Shown in pieces: positions 28,365 through 37,594 of a stretch of 64,000 nucleotides of DNA. This DNA comes from Pigmentiphaga daeguensis (lineage in GTDB: Bacteria; Pseudomonadota; Gammaproteobacteria; Burkholderiales; Burkholderiaceae_B): assembly GCF_039523035.1 (NCBI RefSeq), contig NZ_BAAAEN010000003.1, positions 318,924 through 382,923 of the forward strand. Direction: 5' to 3'. The notes below the pieces were generated by a model. The model was not told the DNA's origin, did not search any database, and was given only the letters and a program-made list of their open reading frames with translations. Every line of letters begins with the position of its first letter. Position 1 is the first letter of the stretch. Position numbers and translations under genes: made by a program.

Positions 28365-28603
28365 GAAGATGGACTCCCTGCGAAATTGCCGCTGTCGGGA
28401 CGATGGCGCATTGCACTGATGTTTCGTTCGACTATCTCGGCCGGCATGTCCAGCGCCGACATTACCTGTTCCGTCAGCCCAAGGGCTGCGGCAAAGGACT
28501 GCTGATAACCCAGCAAGGTGGGTACTCTGAACGCAGCCGTCACCACGGCCGCCACACTGCACCCCACTAGCAATATCAGCGTGACGCTCAGCAGGCTCTG
28601 CAT
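28361..28603 (-). CDS. Small membrane-anchored protein of the stress locus
   Basis: 80 residues. One N-terminal hydrophobic segment (LLSVTLILLVGCSVAAVVTA) followed by a polar part (FRVPTLLGYQQSFAAALGLT). A Cys in LLVGCSVA could be a lipobox, though the context is imperfect. It overlaps psiE by 4 nt and follows the thioredoxin gene by 3 nt, so it is a genuine operon member. Function unknown. Confidence 0.7.
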   Translation of the reverse strand: MQSLLSVTLILLVGCSVAAVVTAAFRVPTLLGYQQSFAAALGLTEQVMSALDMPAEIVERNISAMRHRPDSGNFAGSPSS

Positions 28604-28606
28604 CGA

Positions 28607-29047
28607 TCAGCGCCCAACCTGCGCCTTTGCCCAGCGCACGATGTCCTGCGCGCCCATGGCGCCCGCCTGACGCCCGATCTCCCGCCCACCTTGGAACAGG
28701 GCCAGCGTCGGAATGCTGCGGATACCGAACTGCGCGGCCAGGTGCGGCTCAGCCTCGGTGTTCACCTTCGCCAGCCTGATCCTGGGTTCGAGCTGGCGCG
28801 CCGCTTGCTGAAACTGCGGTGCCATCATCTTGCAAGGCCCGCACCACGGCGCCCAGAAATCGACAAGCAAAGGAAGATCGCTGCGCTCCACGTGGCGCCC
28901 GAATGTCGCCGTGGTCAACTCGATGGGCTCGCCCATGAACAAGGGCTGCTGGCAGCGGCCACAGTTAGGTTGATCCGCGAGCTTGGCGGCCGGCACACGG
29001 TTGATGGACTGGCAATGCGGGCAGACGATGTGAAGGTGTTCGCTCAT
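28607..29047 (-). CDS. trx: Thioredoxin with N-terminal zinc motif (Trx2-type)
   Basis: 146 residues. N-terminal Cys pairs CPHCQ and CGRCQ (residues about 9-33) form the zinc-binding extension of thioredoxin-2. The redox site is WCGPCKMM, followed by the cis-Pro region FGIRSIPTLALFQGGREIG. It reduces disulfides in stressed cytoplasmic proteins and may be held inactive by zinc oxidation. ATGA overlap with ftsH gives tight coupling. It corresponds to the locus-specific thioredoxin of stress-tolerance islands. Confidence 0.95.
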   Translation of the reverse strand: MSEHLHIVCPHCQSINRVPAAKLADQPNCGRCQQPLFMGEPIELTTATFGRHVERSDLPLLVDFWAPWCGPCKMMAPQFQQAARQLEPRIRLAKVNTEAEPHLAAQFGIRSIPTLALFQGGREIGRQAGAMGAQDIVRWAKAQVGR

Positions 29048-30924
29048 GGTGTGGCCCCTTGGGATGTAGAGAGTGAGGTTTCGGACTGGGGGGGCGCCGA
29101 CTCGCGGGATTCGGACTTCAGCCCCTGGGTCAGCTGACGGATGCCGTTTTCGTCCAGGGTTTCCCGCGCCAGCAGTTCGCGCGCGCAGCGCTCCAGCACC
29201 GCGCGGTTGGTATCGAGAATCCGGTAGGCGCGCTCGAACACGCCCATCACGATGTCGCGGATCGCCTGATCGATGCGCGCCTGGGTGGATTCCGCCACCC
29301 GGCAACCACCTTGAGCCAGCTCGGGGACGTCGAGAAAACGCGGCCGCTGCGCCTCAAACGCGATGTAGCCGAGCCCCTCGTCCATGCCAAAGCGGGTGAT
29401 CATGTCGCGCGCGATGTCGGTGGCCCGCGCCAGATCGTCTGCGGCACCGGTCGACAGTTCGCCAAACACCAACTTCTCTGCGGCGCGCCCGCCCAACAGT
29501 ACGGCGATCTTGTGCTCCAGATCGGCGCGCGTCATCAGGAACCGGTCCTCGGTGGGGCGTTGCAGCGTGTAGCCCAGTGCGCCGATGCCGCGCGGAATGA
29601 TCGATATCTTGTGTACCGGGTCTGTGCCTGGTAGCGCCAGCGCCACCAAGGCATGGCCCATCTCGTGATAGGCCACCGTCTCGCGCTCCTTCGGGTTGAG
29701 GACACGGTTGCGCTTCTCCAAGCCGGCGACGATGCGCTCGATCGCTGCAGTGAAGTCCTGCAGCTCGACCGCACGGGCCTTGCGCCGGGTGGCAGCCAGC
29801 GCCGCTTCGTTAACCAGGTTGGCTAGGTCGGCACCAGAAAAGCCGGTCGTCAACGCCGCGACTTGTTCGAGATCGACATCACTGGCCAGGGTAACCTTCT
29901 TGACGTGCACCTTCAGGATATCGAGACGGCCTTTCTTATCGGGGCGGTCCACCAGCACCTGGCGGTCGAAGCGACCGGCGCGCAAAAGCGCCTGATCGAG
30001 AATTTCAGGCCGGTTGGTGGCGGCGAGAATGATGAGCCCCACTGAACTGTCGAAACCATCCATCTCGGTCAGGAGCTGGTTGAGCGTTTGCTCGCGCTCG
30101 TCGTGGCCGCTGATGGGGCCTCCGACGCCGCGCGCACGGCCCAGCGCGTCGAGTTCGTCGATGAAGATGATGGCCGGCGCCTGCGCGCGGGCCTGCTCGA
30201 ACAGGTCGCGCACGCGCGCCGCCCCCACGCCGACGAACATCTCGACGAACTCCGAGCCGGAGATGGAAAAGAATGGCACCCCGGCTTCGCCCGCGACGGC
30301 TTTGGCGAGCAAGGTCTTGCCGGTGCCGGGTGGCCCTACCAGCAGCACACCTTTCGGGATGCGCGCCCCGAGACGACCGTAGTCATGCGGGTTCTTCAGA
30401 AAGTCGACGATCTCGACCAGTTCGGCCTTGGCTTCGTCGACGCCCGCGACATCGGCGAAGGTGACGCCCATGTTCTTCTCCATGAACACCTTGGCGCGAC
30501 TCTTGCCGATGCTCAGGAAACCACCCATGCCCTGCTTCTCGGCGAAGCGGCGGAACAGGAAGAACCAGACGCCGAAGAAGGCCACGGCCGGCAGAATCCA
30601 GGAGAGCACATCACGCAGCCAGGTGCTTTCCACCACTCGCGCGTAGGACACATCGTATTTCGACAGCTGCTCGGCCAGGTCGGGTTCGACGCGGGTGGCC
30701 ACGATGGTGGTCTTGCCCCGGCTGTCCGGCGATTTCAGGCGCCCGGTGACCGTGCGGTCCGACACCAGCACTTCGGCGACGCGCCCCTCGGCCAGCGCCT
30801 TCTCGAATTCGCTGTAGGGCACGGGCTCGACGGTCTTGGCCGCCTGCCAGTAGTTCTGCAGCGTCAGCAGCAACAGGCCGGCGACGATCCAGTAGCCAAT
30901 GTTCCATTGATCTTTCTTTTCCAT
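29044..30924 (-). CDS. ftsH: FtsH-like membrane AAA+ zinc protease (island copy)
   Basis: 626 residues from ATG 30924. Two N-terminal membrane segments (IGYWIVAGLLLLTLQNYW, then VLSWILPAVAFFGVWFFLF) bracket a short periplasmic domain. AAA+ features: Walker A GPPGTGKTLLAKAV, Walker B PAIIFIDELDALG, second region of homology ATNRPEILDQALLRAGRFDR. Zinc site: HEMGH in VAYHEMGHALVAL. It extracts and degrades misfolded membrane proteins. This is the accessory copy of the stress locus; a housekeeping ftsH is expected elsewhere. A few in-frame codons upstream of 30924 are rejected as lacking a ribosome binding site. Confidence 0.95.
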   Translation of the reverse strand: MEKKDQWNIGYWIVAGLLLLTLQNYWQAAKTVEPVPYSEFEKALAEGRVAEVLVSDRTVTGRLKSPDSRGKTTIVATRVEPDLAEQLSKYDVSYARVVESTWLRDVLSWILPAVAFFGVWFFLFRRFAEKQGMGGFLSIGKSRAKVFMEKNMGVTFADVAGVDEAKAELVEIVDFLKNPHDYGRLGARIPKGVLLVGPPGTGKTLLAKAVAGEAGVPFFSISGSEFVEMFVGVGAARVRDLFEQARAQAPAIIFIDELDALGRARGVGGPISGHDEREQTLNQLLTEMDGFDSSVGLIILAATNRPEILDQALLRAGRFDRQVLVDRPDKKGRLDILKVHVKKVTLASDVDLEQVAALTTGFSGADLANLVNEAALAATRRKARAVELQDFTAAIERIVAGLEKRNRVLNPKERETVAYHEMGHALVALALPGTDPVHKISIIPRGIGALGYTLQRPTEDRFLMTRADLEHKIAVLLGGRAAEKLVFGELSTGAADDLARATDIARDMITRFGMDEGLGYIAFEAQRPRFLDVPELAQGGCRVAESTQARIDQAIRDIVMGVFERAYRILDTNRAVLERCARELLARETLDENGIRQLTQGLKSESRESAPPQSETSLSTSQGATP

Positions 30925-30951
30925 GGGCAATGTTCCTCGCAAGTCGTGTCG

Positions 30952-32394
30952 CTAGAGAATGGGGGTGAACAGACGGGCCACCCCGTCGCGCAAGCGGATG
31001 GCCAGCGGGCGGGCGCGCAACGCCATCGCCGATATCTCGTCCGCCGCATCACGGGCGGCATCAAAAAGGGATGACAGCCGCGTAGACAACGCGGTGTCGT
31101 ACACCTCCACATTGAACTCGAAGTTCAGGCGCAAACTGCGCGCATCCCAATTGGCCGAACCCAGGCAGCACCACGCTCCGTCTACCAGCATCAGCTTGCT
31201 GTGGTCGAACGGGCCAGGCCGTTCGAAGATGCGCACACCGTGCTCCAGCGCCTGCCAGTAGTGGGCGCGCGCGGCCCATTGCACCGTGGGATGGTCACCG
31301 TTCGCAGGCGTCAGCACGTCGACACGCACGCCGCGCAACGCAGCCGTGCTTAGCGCCGCGATCATCGGCTGATCGGGGACGAAGTAAGGTGTCCAGATGC
31401 GCACCGAATGCTTCGCCGCGCTCAAAGCGCCCATGAAGGTCCAGCGCATCCGGTCCAGGGCCTCATCGGGACCGGCCTCGATGCCGCGCGCCCAAGAGGT
31501 TCCTTGCTCATCAGCCATTGCGGGAGATTCGCGCCAGAAACCCTTGCTGAGCCGCTCGCCCGTGGTATCGCACCAATCATCGGTGAAGCTCCGCATCAGA
31601 TGCTCTACCACCGGCCCGCGCAGACGAAAGTGTAAATCGTGACAGGCCTGGCCCGGCGCATCGGGCCGCCAATACGGGCTGAAGATGTTCATGCCGCCGG
31701 TAAAACCCGTCTTGCCATCGATCACCAGCAGCTTGCGGTGATTGCGCAGATGCGCGCCATGCAGGCGCGCGGGAATCAACGTCGGGTTGAACGTCGCCGC
31801 CGGCACGCCGGCGCGCTGCAAGGCGCGGTAGGCGCTGCGGGGCGTCCAGCGGGCATACACGTCGTCGATCAGCACCCGCACTTGCACGCCGCGCGCATGA
31901 GCCCGGCTCAGCGCATCGACGAACTGCGCCCCGATGCCTTGGCCGTCGAAGATGTACGAAGCCAGCGCGACGCTGTGCCGCGCCGATTCGATGGCAGCGA
32001 GCATGGCCGGGTAGGCCTGCTCGCCATCGATGAGCGGCTCGATGCGGTTGCCGCTGGTCAGCGACTGGCCGGTGGCGCGTCCCACCAGGTGCGCCAGGCC
32101 GGCAAGCGGCGGCGATACGGGCTCGGGCACCGTGGGCGAGAGGTCCTGCCGAACAGCAGGATCTGCCCCCGGGAAGAGCCGCCGCGCCCGCCGCTGGTAA
32201 CGGTTGATGCCGAACAGCCCATACAGCAGCGAACCGCCCAGCGGCAACAGCGCGATCAGCAGCACCCACAGCGTGGCCGATCGAGGGTCACGCTTGTAGA
32301 TGACCGCGTGCCCCGCTGTGGGGATATCGACCGCGAGCGACACGAGGGTGGCTGCCCATGTCAGCCCGTTGGGGTCGGACACGACAGCCCCCAT
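30952..32394 (-). CDS. cls: Cardiolipin synthase-like phospholipase D protein
   Basis: 480 residues. Two N-terminal membrane segments (WAATLVSLAVDIP-type and LWVLLIALLPLGGSLLYGLF), then two HxKxxxxD motifs: HRKLLVIDGKTGFTGGMN and HSKLMLVDGAWCCLGSAN. It joins phosphatidylglycerol molecules into cardiolipin and could stabilise membranes under heat. It starts 3 nt after clpG, and ftsH follows by 27 nt. A cls gene at this spot is typical of the Pseudomonas clone C-like form of the locus. Confidence 0.9.
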   Translation of the reverse strand: MGAVVSDPNGLTWAATLVSLAVDIPTAGHAVIYKRDPRSATLWVLLIALLPLGGSLLYGLFGINRYQRRARRLFPGADPAVRQDLSPTVPEPVSPPLAGLAHLVGRATGQSLTSGNRIEPLIDGEQAYPAMLAAIESARHSVALASYIFDGQGIGAQFVDALSRAHARGVQVRVLIDDVYARWTPRSAYRALQRAGVPAATFNPTLIPARLHGAHLRNHRKLLVIDGKTGFTGGMNIFSPYWRPDAPGQACHDLHFRLRGPVVEHLMRSFTDDWCDTTGERLSKGFWRESPAMADEQGTSWARGIEAGPDEALDRMRWTFMGALSAAKHSVRIWTPYFVPDQPMIAALSTAALRGVRVDVLTPANGDHPTVQWAARAHYWQALEHGVRIFERPGPFDHSKLMLVDGAWCCLGSANWDARSLRLNFEFNVEVYDTALSTRLSSLFDAARDAADEISAMALRARPLAIRLRDGVARLFTPIL

Positions 32395-32397
32395 CGC

Positions 32398-35247
32398 TCA
32401 AGATTCGCCGCCCGCTGACTTCTTCTTGCGCGCAGGCTTGCTCTCGTCGCTCGGCGGCGCCTCGGCCACGTTCGCGGCAACGGGCTTCTCATGCTCGGCC
32501 GGCTTCGCGGGCGGCTCCTTGCGCTCGAAGACCACCCGTTCGGCCTTGTCATCCCAACGGGCGCTGGCGTGATCGGCCTTGCCGATGCCACCACCGAGCA
32601 TCTCGCGTGCCAGCGCGGTTTCCAGCTCGCTGCGGATCAGCCGCTTGAGCTCGCGCGCGCCGAACTCGGGTTTGTAGCCTTCCTCCGCGAAGTGATCGAT
32701 CAAGGTCTGATCGAAGGTCAGCGTCACGCCCTGGCTGGCGGCGTTGCGGGCCACACGATCGAGTTGCAGGCCGACGATATGGCGGATCTCCTCCCTGCCC
32801 AGCGCATGGAAGACGATGATCTCGTCGATGCGGTTGAGGAACTCGGGGCGGAAGTGTCCGCGCAGCACGTCCATCACCTCGGACTTGGTCTTCTCGTATT
32901 CCTCGCCGGCGGCGCCACGGGCCTTCAGCCGACGCTGGATGATGTCCGAGCCCAAGTTCGAGGTGGCGATGATGATGGTATTGGTGAAATCCACCACCCG
33001 GCCCTTGCCGTCGGTGAGCCGCCCGTCGTCGAACACCTGCAGCAGGATGTTGTAGACGTCGGGGTGAGCCTTCTCGATCTCGTCCAGCAGCAACACGCTG
33101 TAGGGTTTGCGCCGCACCTTCTCGGTGAGCTGGCCACCCTCGTCGTAGCCGACGTAACCCGGAGGCGCCCCCACCAGGCGTGCCACGGTATGGCGTTCCC
33201 CGTACTCGGACATGTCGATGCGCAGCAGCGCACCTTCATCGCCATAGATGGACTCGGCCAGCGCCTTGGCGAGCTCGGTCTTGCCCACGCCGGTCGGCCC
33301 GAGGAACAGAAAAGTCGCCACCGGCTTGCTGCCTTCGCGCAGGCCCGCGCGCGACAACCGCACGGCATCGGCCACCGCGCGCACCGCTTCGTCCTGGCCC
33401 ACGAGGCGCTCGTGCAGCCGCTGCTCCAGATGCAGCAGCTTCTCGCGTTCTTCCACCGTCAGCTCGTTGACCGGAATGCCGGTCAGGCGCGAGACGATCT
33501 GCGCGACATGCTCGGCTTTGACTTCGGCACTGCCCGAGGCGCGCTCGCGTTCCCATTCCTCGACAAGCTTCTTGAGTTCGGCCTCTTTGGCCTCGATGTG
33601 CTTGCCCAGCTCGGCGGCCTTGTCGTATTGCTTGCGCGAGGCCACATAGTCCTGCTCACGCCGCAGCTGGTGCAGTTCGGACTCCAGCTCCTGCACCGCC
33701 ACCGGGCGGGCCGTGGCCGACAGCTTCACGCGTGCGGCAGCCTGGTCGAGCAGGTCGATGGCCTTGTCCGGCAAAAAGCGCGCGGTGATGTAGCGGTCCG
33801 ACAACTCGGCGGCGGCGATGATCGCATCCTCGGTGATGCTGACCTTGTGGTGCGCCTCGAAGGTGTCGCGCAGGCCGCGCAGGATCATCATGGTCTGCGC
33901 CACGGTCGGCTCGGGCACCATCACCGGCTGGAAGCGACGCTCCAGCGCGGCGTCCTTCTCGATGTACTTCTGATACTCGTTGAGCGTGGTGGCGCCGATC
34001 AGGTTCAGTTCGCCGCGCGCCATCATCGGCTTGAACACGTTGGCCACGTCCAGCCCGCCTTCGCCGCCACCCTGGCCGGCACCGACGATGGTGTGCACCT
34101 CGTCGATGAAGAGAATCAGCTCCCCCTGGTGCTCGGTCACTTCCTTGAGCACCTTCTGCACGCGCTCCTCGAACTCGCCGCGGTACTTGGCGCCGGCCAC
34201 CATGGCATTGATGTTGAGTTCCACCAGGCGCTTGTCGCGCAGCGTCTCGGGCACTTCGCCGGCGACCATGCGCTGCGCCAGCCCTTCGACGATGGCGGTC
34301 TTGCCGACGCCGGGCTCGCCGATCAGCACCGGGTTGTTCTTCTTGCGCCGGGCCAGCACTTCGATGGTCGTCTCGATCTCCTGCGCGCGGCCGATGACCG
34401 GATCGAGCTTGCCCTCGCGCGCCATCTTGGTGAGGTCGCGCGAATACTTGTCGAGTTCCGGCGTGTTGGTCGGCGTCTCGGCGCGGCCATCCTCGGCCCC
34501 TTTGCCGACCACCTTGCCTACCTGCTGGCGCAGCGCTTGCGGCGTGAGGCCGTAACGGCGCAGCAGGTTGGCCGCCAAACCTTCGCCTTCCTCGGCGAGC
34601 CCGATCAGGAAATGCTCCGGCCCGACATAAGAGTGGCCGAGCTCGTTGGAGGCCACGAAAGCACGGCTGAGCGCGTCCTTGACCCGGGGCGACACGCCGA
34701 TCTCGCCCTCGAACGGCTTATCGCCGCGCTTGGCTTCGGATTCGATCTGGCGCTTGAGGTCATCGACCTTGATCTTGAACTGCCCCAGGATGGTCTTGAC
34801 CACGTCGCTGTCGGATAGCGCCAGCAGCAGGTGTTCGGTATCGACTTCGGCGCGCCCGAACTCTGCAGCGTGTCGGGCGGCCTCCTGCAATAGGGCCTCG
34901 GACTGTTCGCTGATACGGCTGGCGAGCCCACTGCCGCGACGGCGCGCGGTGCCCGTACCGGCCGGGGCGGGTTCGCCGAACGAGGCATCGACGACCTCGT
35001 CGGTATCGGCCGCCATGGGCGGTGCGTCGTCACCGATGCGGAAGAAGTCGCTGCCAAGGAAGTCTTCGAACAGCCCGCTGCGCGAGCCGAACAAGGCTTC
35101 CAGCGGTGAGACGGTGCGCTTTTGCTGGCGCACCAGTTGGCGATAGTGATCGTCACACAACAGCATGGTGCTGTGGCGACCATTGAGATTGGCTTCCACC
35201 CGCACCGTGGCGGGCTGGCCGCAGACTTGGCATTGTTTTCTGGCCAT
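32398..35247 (-). CDS. clpG: ClpG/ClpK stand-alone disaggregase (HSP100)
   Basis: 949 residues from ATG 35247 (MARKQCQVCG). The N-terminal extension has a Cys-rich element (CQVCGQ and LLCDDHY), an acidic linker and a ClpA/B-like N domain at about 115-260. NBD1: Walker A GEPGVGKTAIVEG, Walker B ILFIDEVHTI. A short middle domain (about 525-600) follows. NBD2: Walker A GPTGVGKTELAKA, Walker B VLLLDEIEKAH. The C-terminal tail is rich in Lys/Pro/Glu (ending PARKKKSAGGES). ClpG solubilises aggregates without DnaK and gives extreme heat tolerance. It lies downstream of sHsp20. Confidence 0.95.
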   Translation of the reverse strand: MARKQCQVCGQPATVRVEANLNGRHSTMLLCDDHYRQLVRQQKRTVSPLEALFGSRSGLFEDFLGSDFFRIGDDAPPMAADTDEVVDASFGEPAPAGTGTARRRGSGLASRISEQSEALLQEAARHAAEFGRAEVDTEHLLLALSDSDVVKTILGQFKIKVDDLKRQIESEAKRGDKPFEGEIGVSPRVKDALSRAFVASNELGHSYVGPEHFLIGLAEEGEGLAANLLRRYGLTPQALRQQVGKVVGKGAEDGRAETPTNTPELDKYSRDLTKMAREGKLDPVIGRAQEIETTIEVLARRKKNNPVLIGEPGVGKTAIVEGLAQRMVAGEVPETLRDKRLVELNINAMVAGAKYRGEFEERVQKVLKEVTEHQGELILFIDEVHTIVGAGQGGGEGGLDVANVFKPMMARGELNLIGATTLNEYQKYIEKDAALERRFQPVMVPEPTVAQTMMILRGLRDTFEAHHKVSITEDAIIAAAELSDRYITARFLPDKAIDLLDQAAARVKLSATARPVAVQELESELHQLRREQDYVASRKQYDKAAELGKHIEAKEAELKKLVEEWERERASGSAEVKAEHVAQIVSRLTGIPVNELTVEEREKLLHLEQRLHERLVGQDEAVRAVADAVRLSRAGLREGSKPVATFLFLGPTGVGKTELAKALAESIYGDEGALLRIDMSEYGERHTVARLVGAPPGYVGYDEGGQLTEKVRRKPYSVLLLDEIEKAHPDVYNILLQVFDDGRLTDGKGRVVDFTNTIIIATSNLGSDIIQRRLKARGAAGEEYEKTKSEVMDVLRGHFRPEFLNRIDEIIVFHALGREEIRHIVGLQLDRVARNAASQGVTLTFDQTLIDHFAEEGYKPEFGARELKRLIRSELETALAREMLGGGIGKADHASARWDDKAERVVFERKEPPAKPAEHEKPVAANVAEAPPSDESKPARKKKSAGGES

Positions 35248-35276
35248 GCTGATGCTCCTGTAAAGATTGATCTGAC

Positions 35277-35301
35277 GAGGCACCGCCGATCACGGTGCCT
35301 C
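35277..35301. promoter_or_regulatory. Perfect intergenic hairpin between sHsp20 and clpG
   Basis: GAGGCACCG (35277-35285) and CGGTGCCTC (35293-35301) form a 9-bp stem around a 7-nt loop. It lies 29 bp before clpG in the operon's transcription order. No T tract follows on the minus strand, so it more likely stabilises an upstream hsp20 transcript or attenuates read-through than fully terminates. Confidence 0.5.
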
Positions 35302-35340
35302 ATCTCTTTGTGGTTTTTGAGAAAAACGCGCTGCCCCGCG

Positions 35341-35910
35341 TCAGCCGTTGATCGGGATCGAGCGCCCCTGCTTGGGCGTACTGGCCTCGCGCTTGTCCAT
35401 CGTGATCGTGAGCACGCCGTTCTTGAATGCGGCCTTGATCGATTCCTGGTTGGCGTTGTCAGGCAGGTTCAGGACACGCTGGAAACTGCCGTAGGAGCGT
35501 TCGACGCGATGGAAGCCACCCTCCTTCTTTTCCTGCTCCTGGCGCTTCTCGCCCCGTACCATCAGCACGTCGTTGTCGAGCGTGATCTGGATGTCTTTTT
35601 CCTCGACGCCGGGAACCTCCAAAGAAATCTTGTACTGCTTGTCGGTTTCCTGGATGTCAAGTGCCGGCTTCAGCAGGCCCGGCCAGTCCGACGGCCATCG
35701 CGGCATGGCCAGCGCAGGAAAGCCGAAGCCTCGAAATGCATCGTCAAAGAGGCGGTCGATCTCGCGATGCAATTGCAGGATGGGACTGACGGGCCCACCC
35801 GCCACCGGCAGGTCATTGCGCTGCACCGGCAGCGAGGCAGTGCTCTGTTGTTCTTCCTGCTCCTTCTTGAACCAGTTCCAGGGAGCCAATTTCTTGAAAT
35901 CAATGTCCAT
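35341..35910 (-). CDS. hsp20: Small heat shock protein, Hsp20/alpha-crystallin family
   Basis: 189 residues from ATG 35910 with GGAGGTG upstream. The alpha-crystallin domain starts at PALDIQETDKQYKISLEVPG and ends with VLTITMDKRE. The C-terminal SIPI motif allows oligomer contacts. N-terminal region WNWFKKEQEEQQSTAS is unusually hydrophilic. It holds unfolding proteins for later ClpG action. It is preceded by the HTH gene by 35 bp, so both are probably on one transcript. Confidence 0.95.
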   Translation of the reverse strand: MDIDFKKLAPWNWFKKEQEEQQSTASLPVQRNDLPVAGGPVSPILQLHREIDRLFDDAFRGFGFPALAMPRWPSDWPGLLKPALDIQETDKQYKISLEVPGVEEKDIQITLDNDVLMVRGEKRQEQEKKEGGFHRVERSYGSFQRVLNLPDNANQESIKAAFKNGVLTITMDKREASTPKQGRSIPING

Positions 35911-35945
35911 GTCACACCTCCAGAAGAAAAATTGAAGACTCTCGC

Positions 35946-36227
35946 TCACTCCGTTTGCCTGCGGCGACGGACAGCGCGCCCAGACGACACGGAGTGTTCC
36001 GCTGACTTTGGCTGCTCATCTGTGCGTATCACCTCCTTCTTTCTGCCTGCTTGGATCTGATCATTGATCCATCGATCGATTTCACTTTGACGAAACCGCC
36101 ACGTCCCGCCGACCTTGAAGGCCGGAATCTCCCCGTGCGAGGCGAGCCGGTAAAGCGTCCGCTTGCCGACTTTCAAGTAGGCAGTCAACTCGTCGAGTGT
36201 GAAGATCGCCTGCTGGCGCGCTGTCAT
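35946..36227 (-). CDS. Excisionase/MerR-like HTH regulator of the stress locus
   Basis: 93 residues from ATG 36227. The core, FTLDELTAYLKVGKRTLYRL followed by PAFKVGGTWRFRQSEIDRWI, is a classic helix_turn_helix_17/excisionase-type winged helix. A basic tail (GRKKEVIRTDEQ, VRRRRQTE) follows. It is the first gene in the stress-tolerance operon and the probable local regulator. A perfect inverted repeat in its own promoter could be its binding site. Confidence 0.85.
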   Translation of the reverse strand: MTARQQAIFTLDELTAYLKVGKRTLYRLASHGEIPAFKVGGTWRFRQSEIDRWINDQIQAGRKKEVIRTDEQPKSAEHSVSSGRAVRRRRQTE

Positions 36228-36274
36228 ACCACCCCCACAAGTTCCGTCGTCACGCGGCCTCGCCTGAGGAAATT

Positions 36275-36320
36275 CTTGCAAGACTTTGCAAGATATTGCG
36301 CCTAACATGCCGAAAGTCAA
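36275..36320 (-). promoter_or_regulatory. Stress-locus promoter with an overlapping palindrome
   Basis: On the minus strand TTGACT (36320-36315), a 17-bp spacer and AATATC (36297-36292) look like a promoter. Just downstream, CTTGCAA (36275-36281) and TTGCAAG (36286-36292) form a perfect 7-bp inverted repeat with a 4-nt spacer, overlapping the -10 edge. It is suitable as an operator for the HTH protein encoded next. Confidence 0.5.
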
Positions 36321-36439
36321 GAGTCACAATCCAGCGACCTGCTGGCCGATTGATGTGACTCAATCGTAAGCAGCCAGGAAACAAATGTTGGCTGCCACCG
36401 CGATGGTGCTCCCCAAGTCATCAATCTGCAGCCATGTGA

Positions 36440-37594
36440 AAGGGGAATGCCCAGGCACAGCATGCGCAGGCTCTCGAAATCCAGACGCAAGCCGCACTCG
36501 ACGACATGTTGCTGCAATCTCTTGAGGGCTGGCGCGCCGAAGTCCTGGGCGACCACCAGCTCACGGTGGAATCCTGCGACAACCGCGAACAGGACGTGCG
36601 CAATGGCTTGCAGGCGCGCATCGATGCCGAAGACAAGCGTCTCTCACGCCTGACCGAACGCATCATCAACGCCATGCGCGGTTTTAAGGAGGCCTTCAAG
36701 GCAGAGACCGCCGAGATCGACATCAGCCTGGCCGCGCTGCCCGAGTTCGAGCGCTTGATGAAGGATTTGCAGCACGACGACCTGCCGCGCTTCGAAGCGC
36801 GTTTCAAGGAACTGCTCAACGTCAATACCATCAACGAGATCGCCAATTTCAACGCCCAGCTCGCGCGCGAGCGTGAAACGATCAAGGAGCGGGTCGATGT
36901 CATCAACCAATCCTTGCAGGTGATCGACTACAACCCCGGACGCTACATCCGGTTGCTGGCGCAACCCAGCCCCGATGCGGAGATCCGCGACTTCCTGCAG
37001 GATCTGCGTGCCTGCACCGAAGGAGCGCTGAGCGGCTCGGAAGACGAACAGTATTCCGAGACCAAATTTCTGCAGGTCAAAGCCATCATCGACCGCTTCC
37101 GGGGGCGCGAGGGACTGGCCGAGATCGACCGGCGCTGGATGCAGAAGGTGACCGACGTGCGCAACGGCTTCCTGTTTTCCGCCAGCGAGCGCTGGCGCGA
37201 GGACGATGCCGAGCACGAACACTACTCCGACTCCGGCGGCAAATCCGGCGGGCAGAAGGAGAAGCTGGCCTATACCGTGCTGGCCGCCAGCCTGGCCTAC
37301 CAGTTCGGCCTGGAATGGGGGGCGGTGCGCTCGCGCTCGTTCCGTTTTGTCGTGATCGACGAAGCCTTCGGGCACGGCTCGGATGAATCGGCCCAGTATG
37401 GGCTGGAACTGTTCCGCCAGCTCAACCTGCAACTGCTGATCATTACGCCGCTGCAAAAGATCCACATCATCGAGCCCTACGTGTCCAGCGTCGGCTTCGT
37501 GCACAACGAAGGCGGCCGCGAGTCGCGGCTGCGCAACCTGAGCATTGAAGAGTATCGTGCGCAGAAGGCTGCTGCCACGGGAGCCGCCCCATGA
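36440..37594 (+). pseudogene. jetC: JetC-like Wadjet SMC-type ATPase, 5'-truncated
   Basis: 384 codons open from a stop at 36437; only the C-terminal third of a ~1,100-residue JetC remains. It retains the coiled-coil end (LQARIDAEDKRLSRLTERII), the ABC signature SGGKSGGQKEKLAYTVLAAS, Walker B FRFVVIDEAFGHGSDESAQY and the family's tail IITPLQKIHIIEPYVSSVGF. The Walker A half is missing, as are jetA and jetB, so no working condensin can form. jetD follows with a 4-nt overlap. The missing 5' end was probably lost when the stress locus was joined at about 36.4 kb. Confidence 0.85.

Noticed and set aside
32491..34818. 775-codon frame opposite clpG
   Set aside because: Composition mirrors the ClpG codons; no family resemblance.
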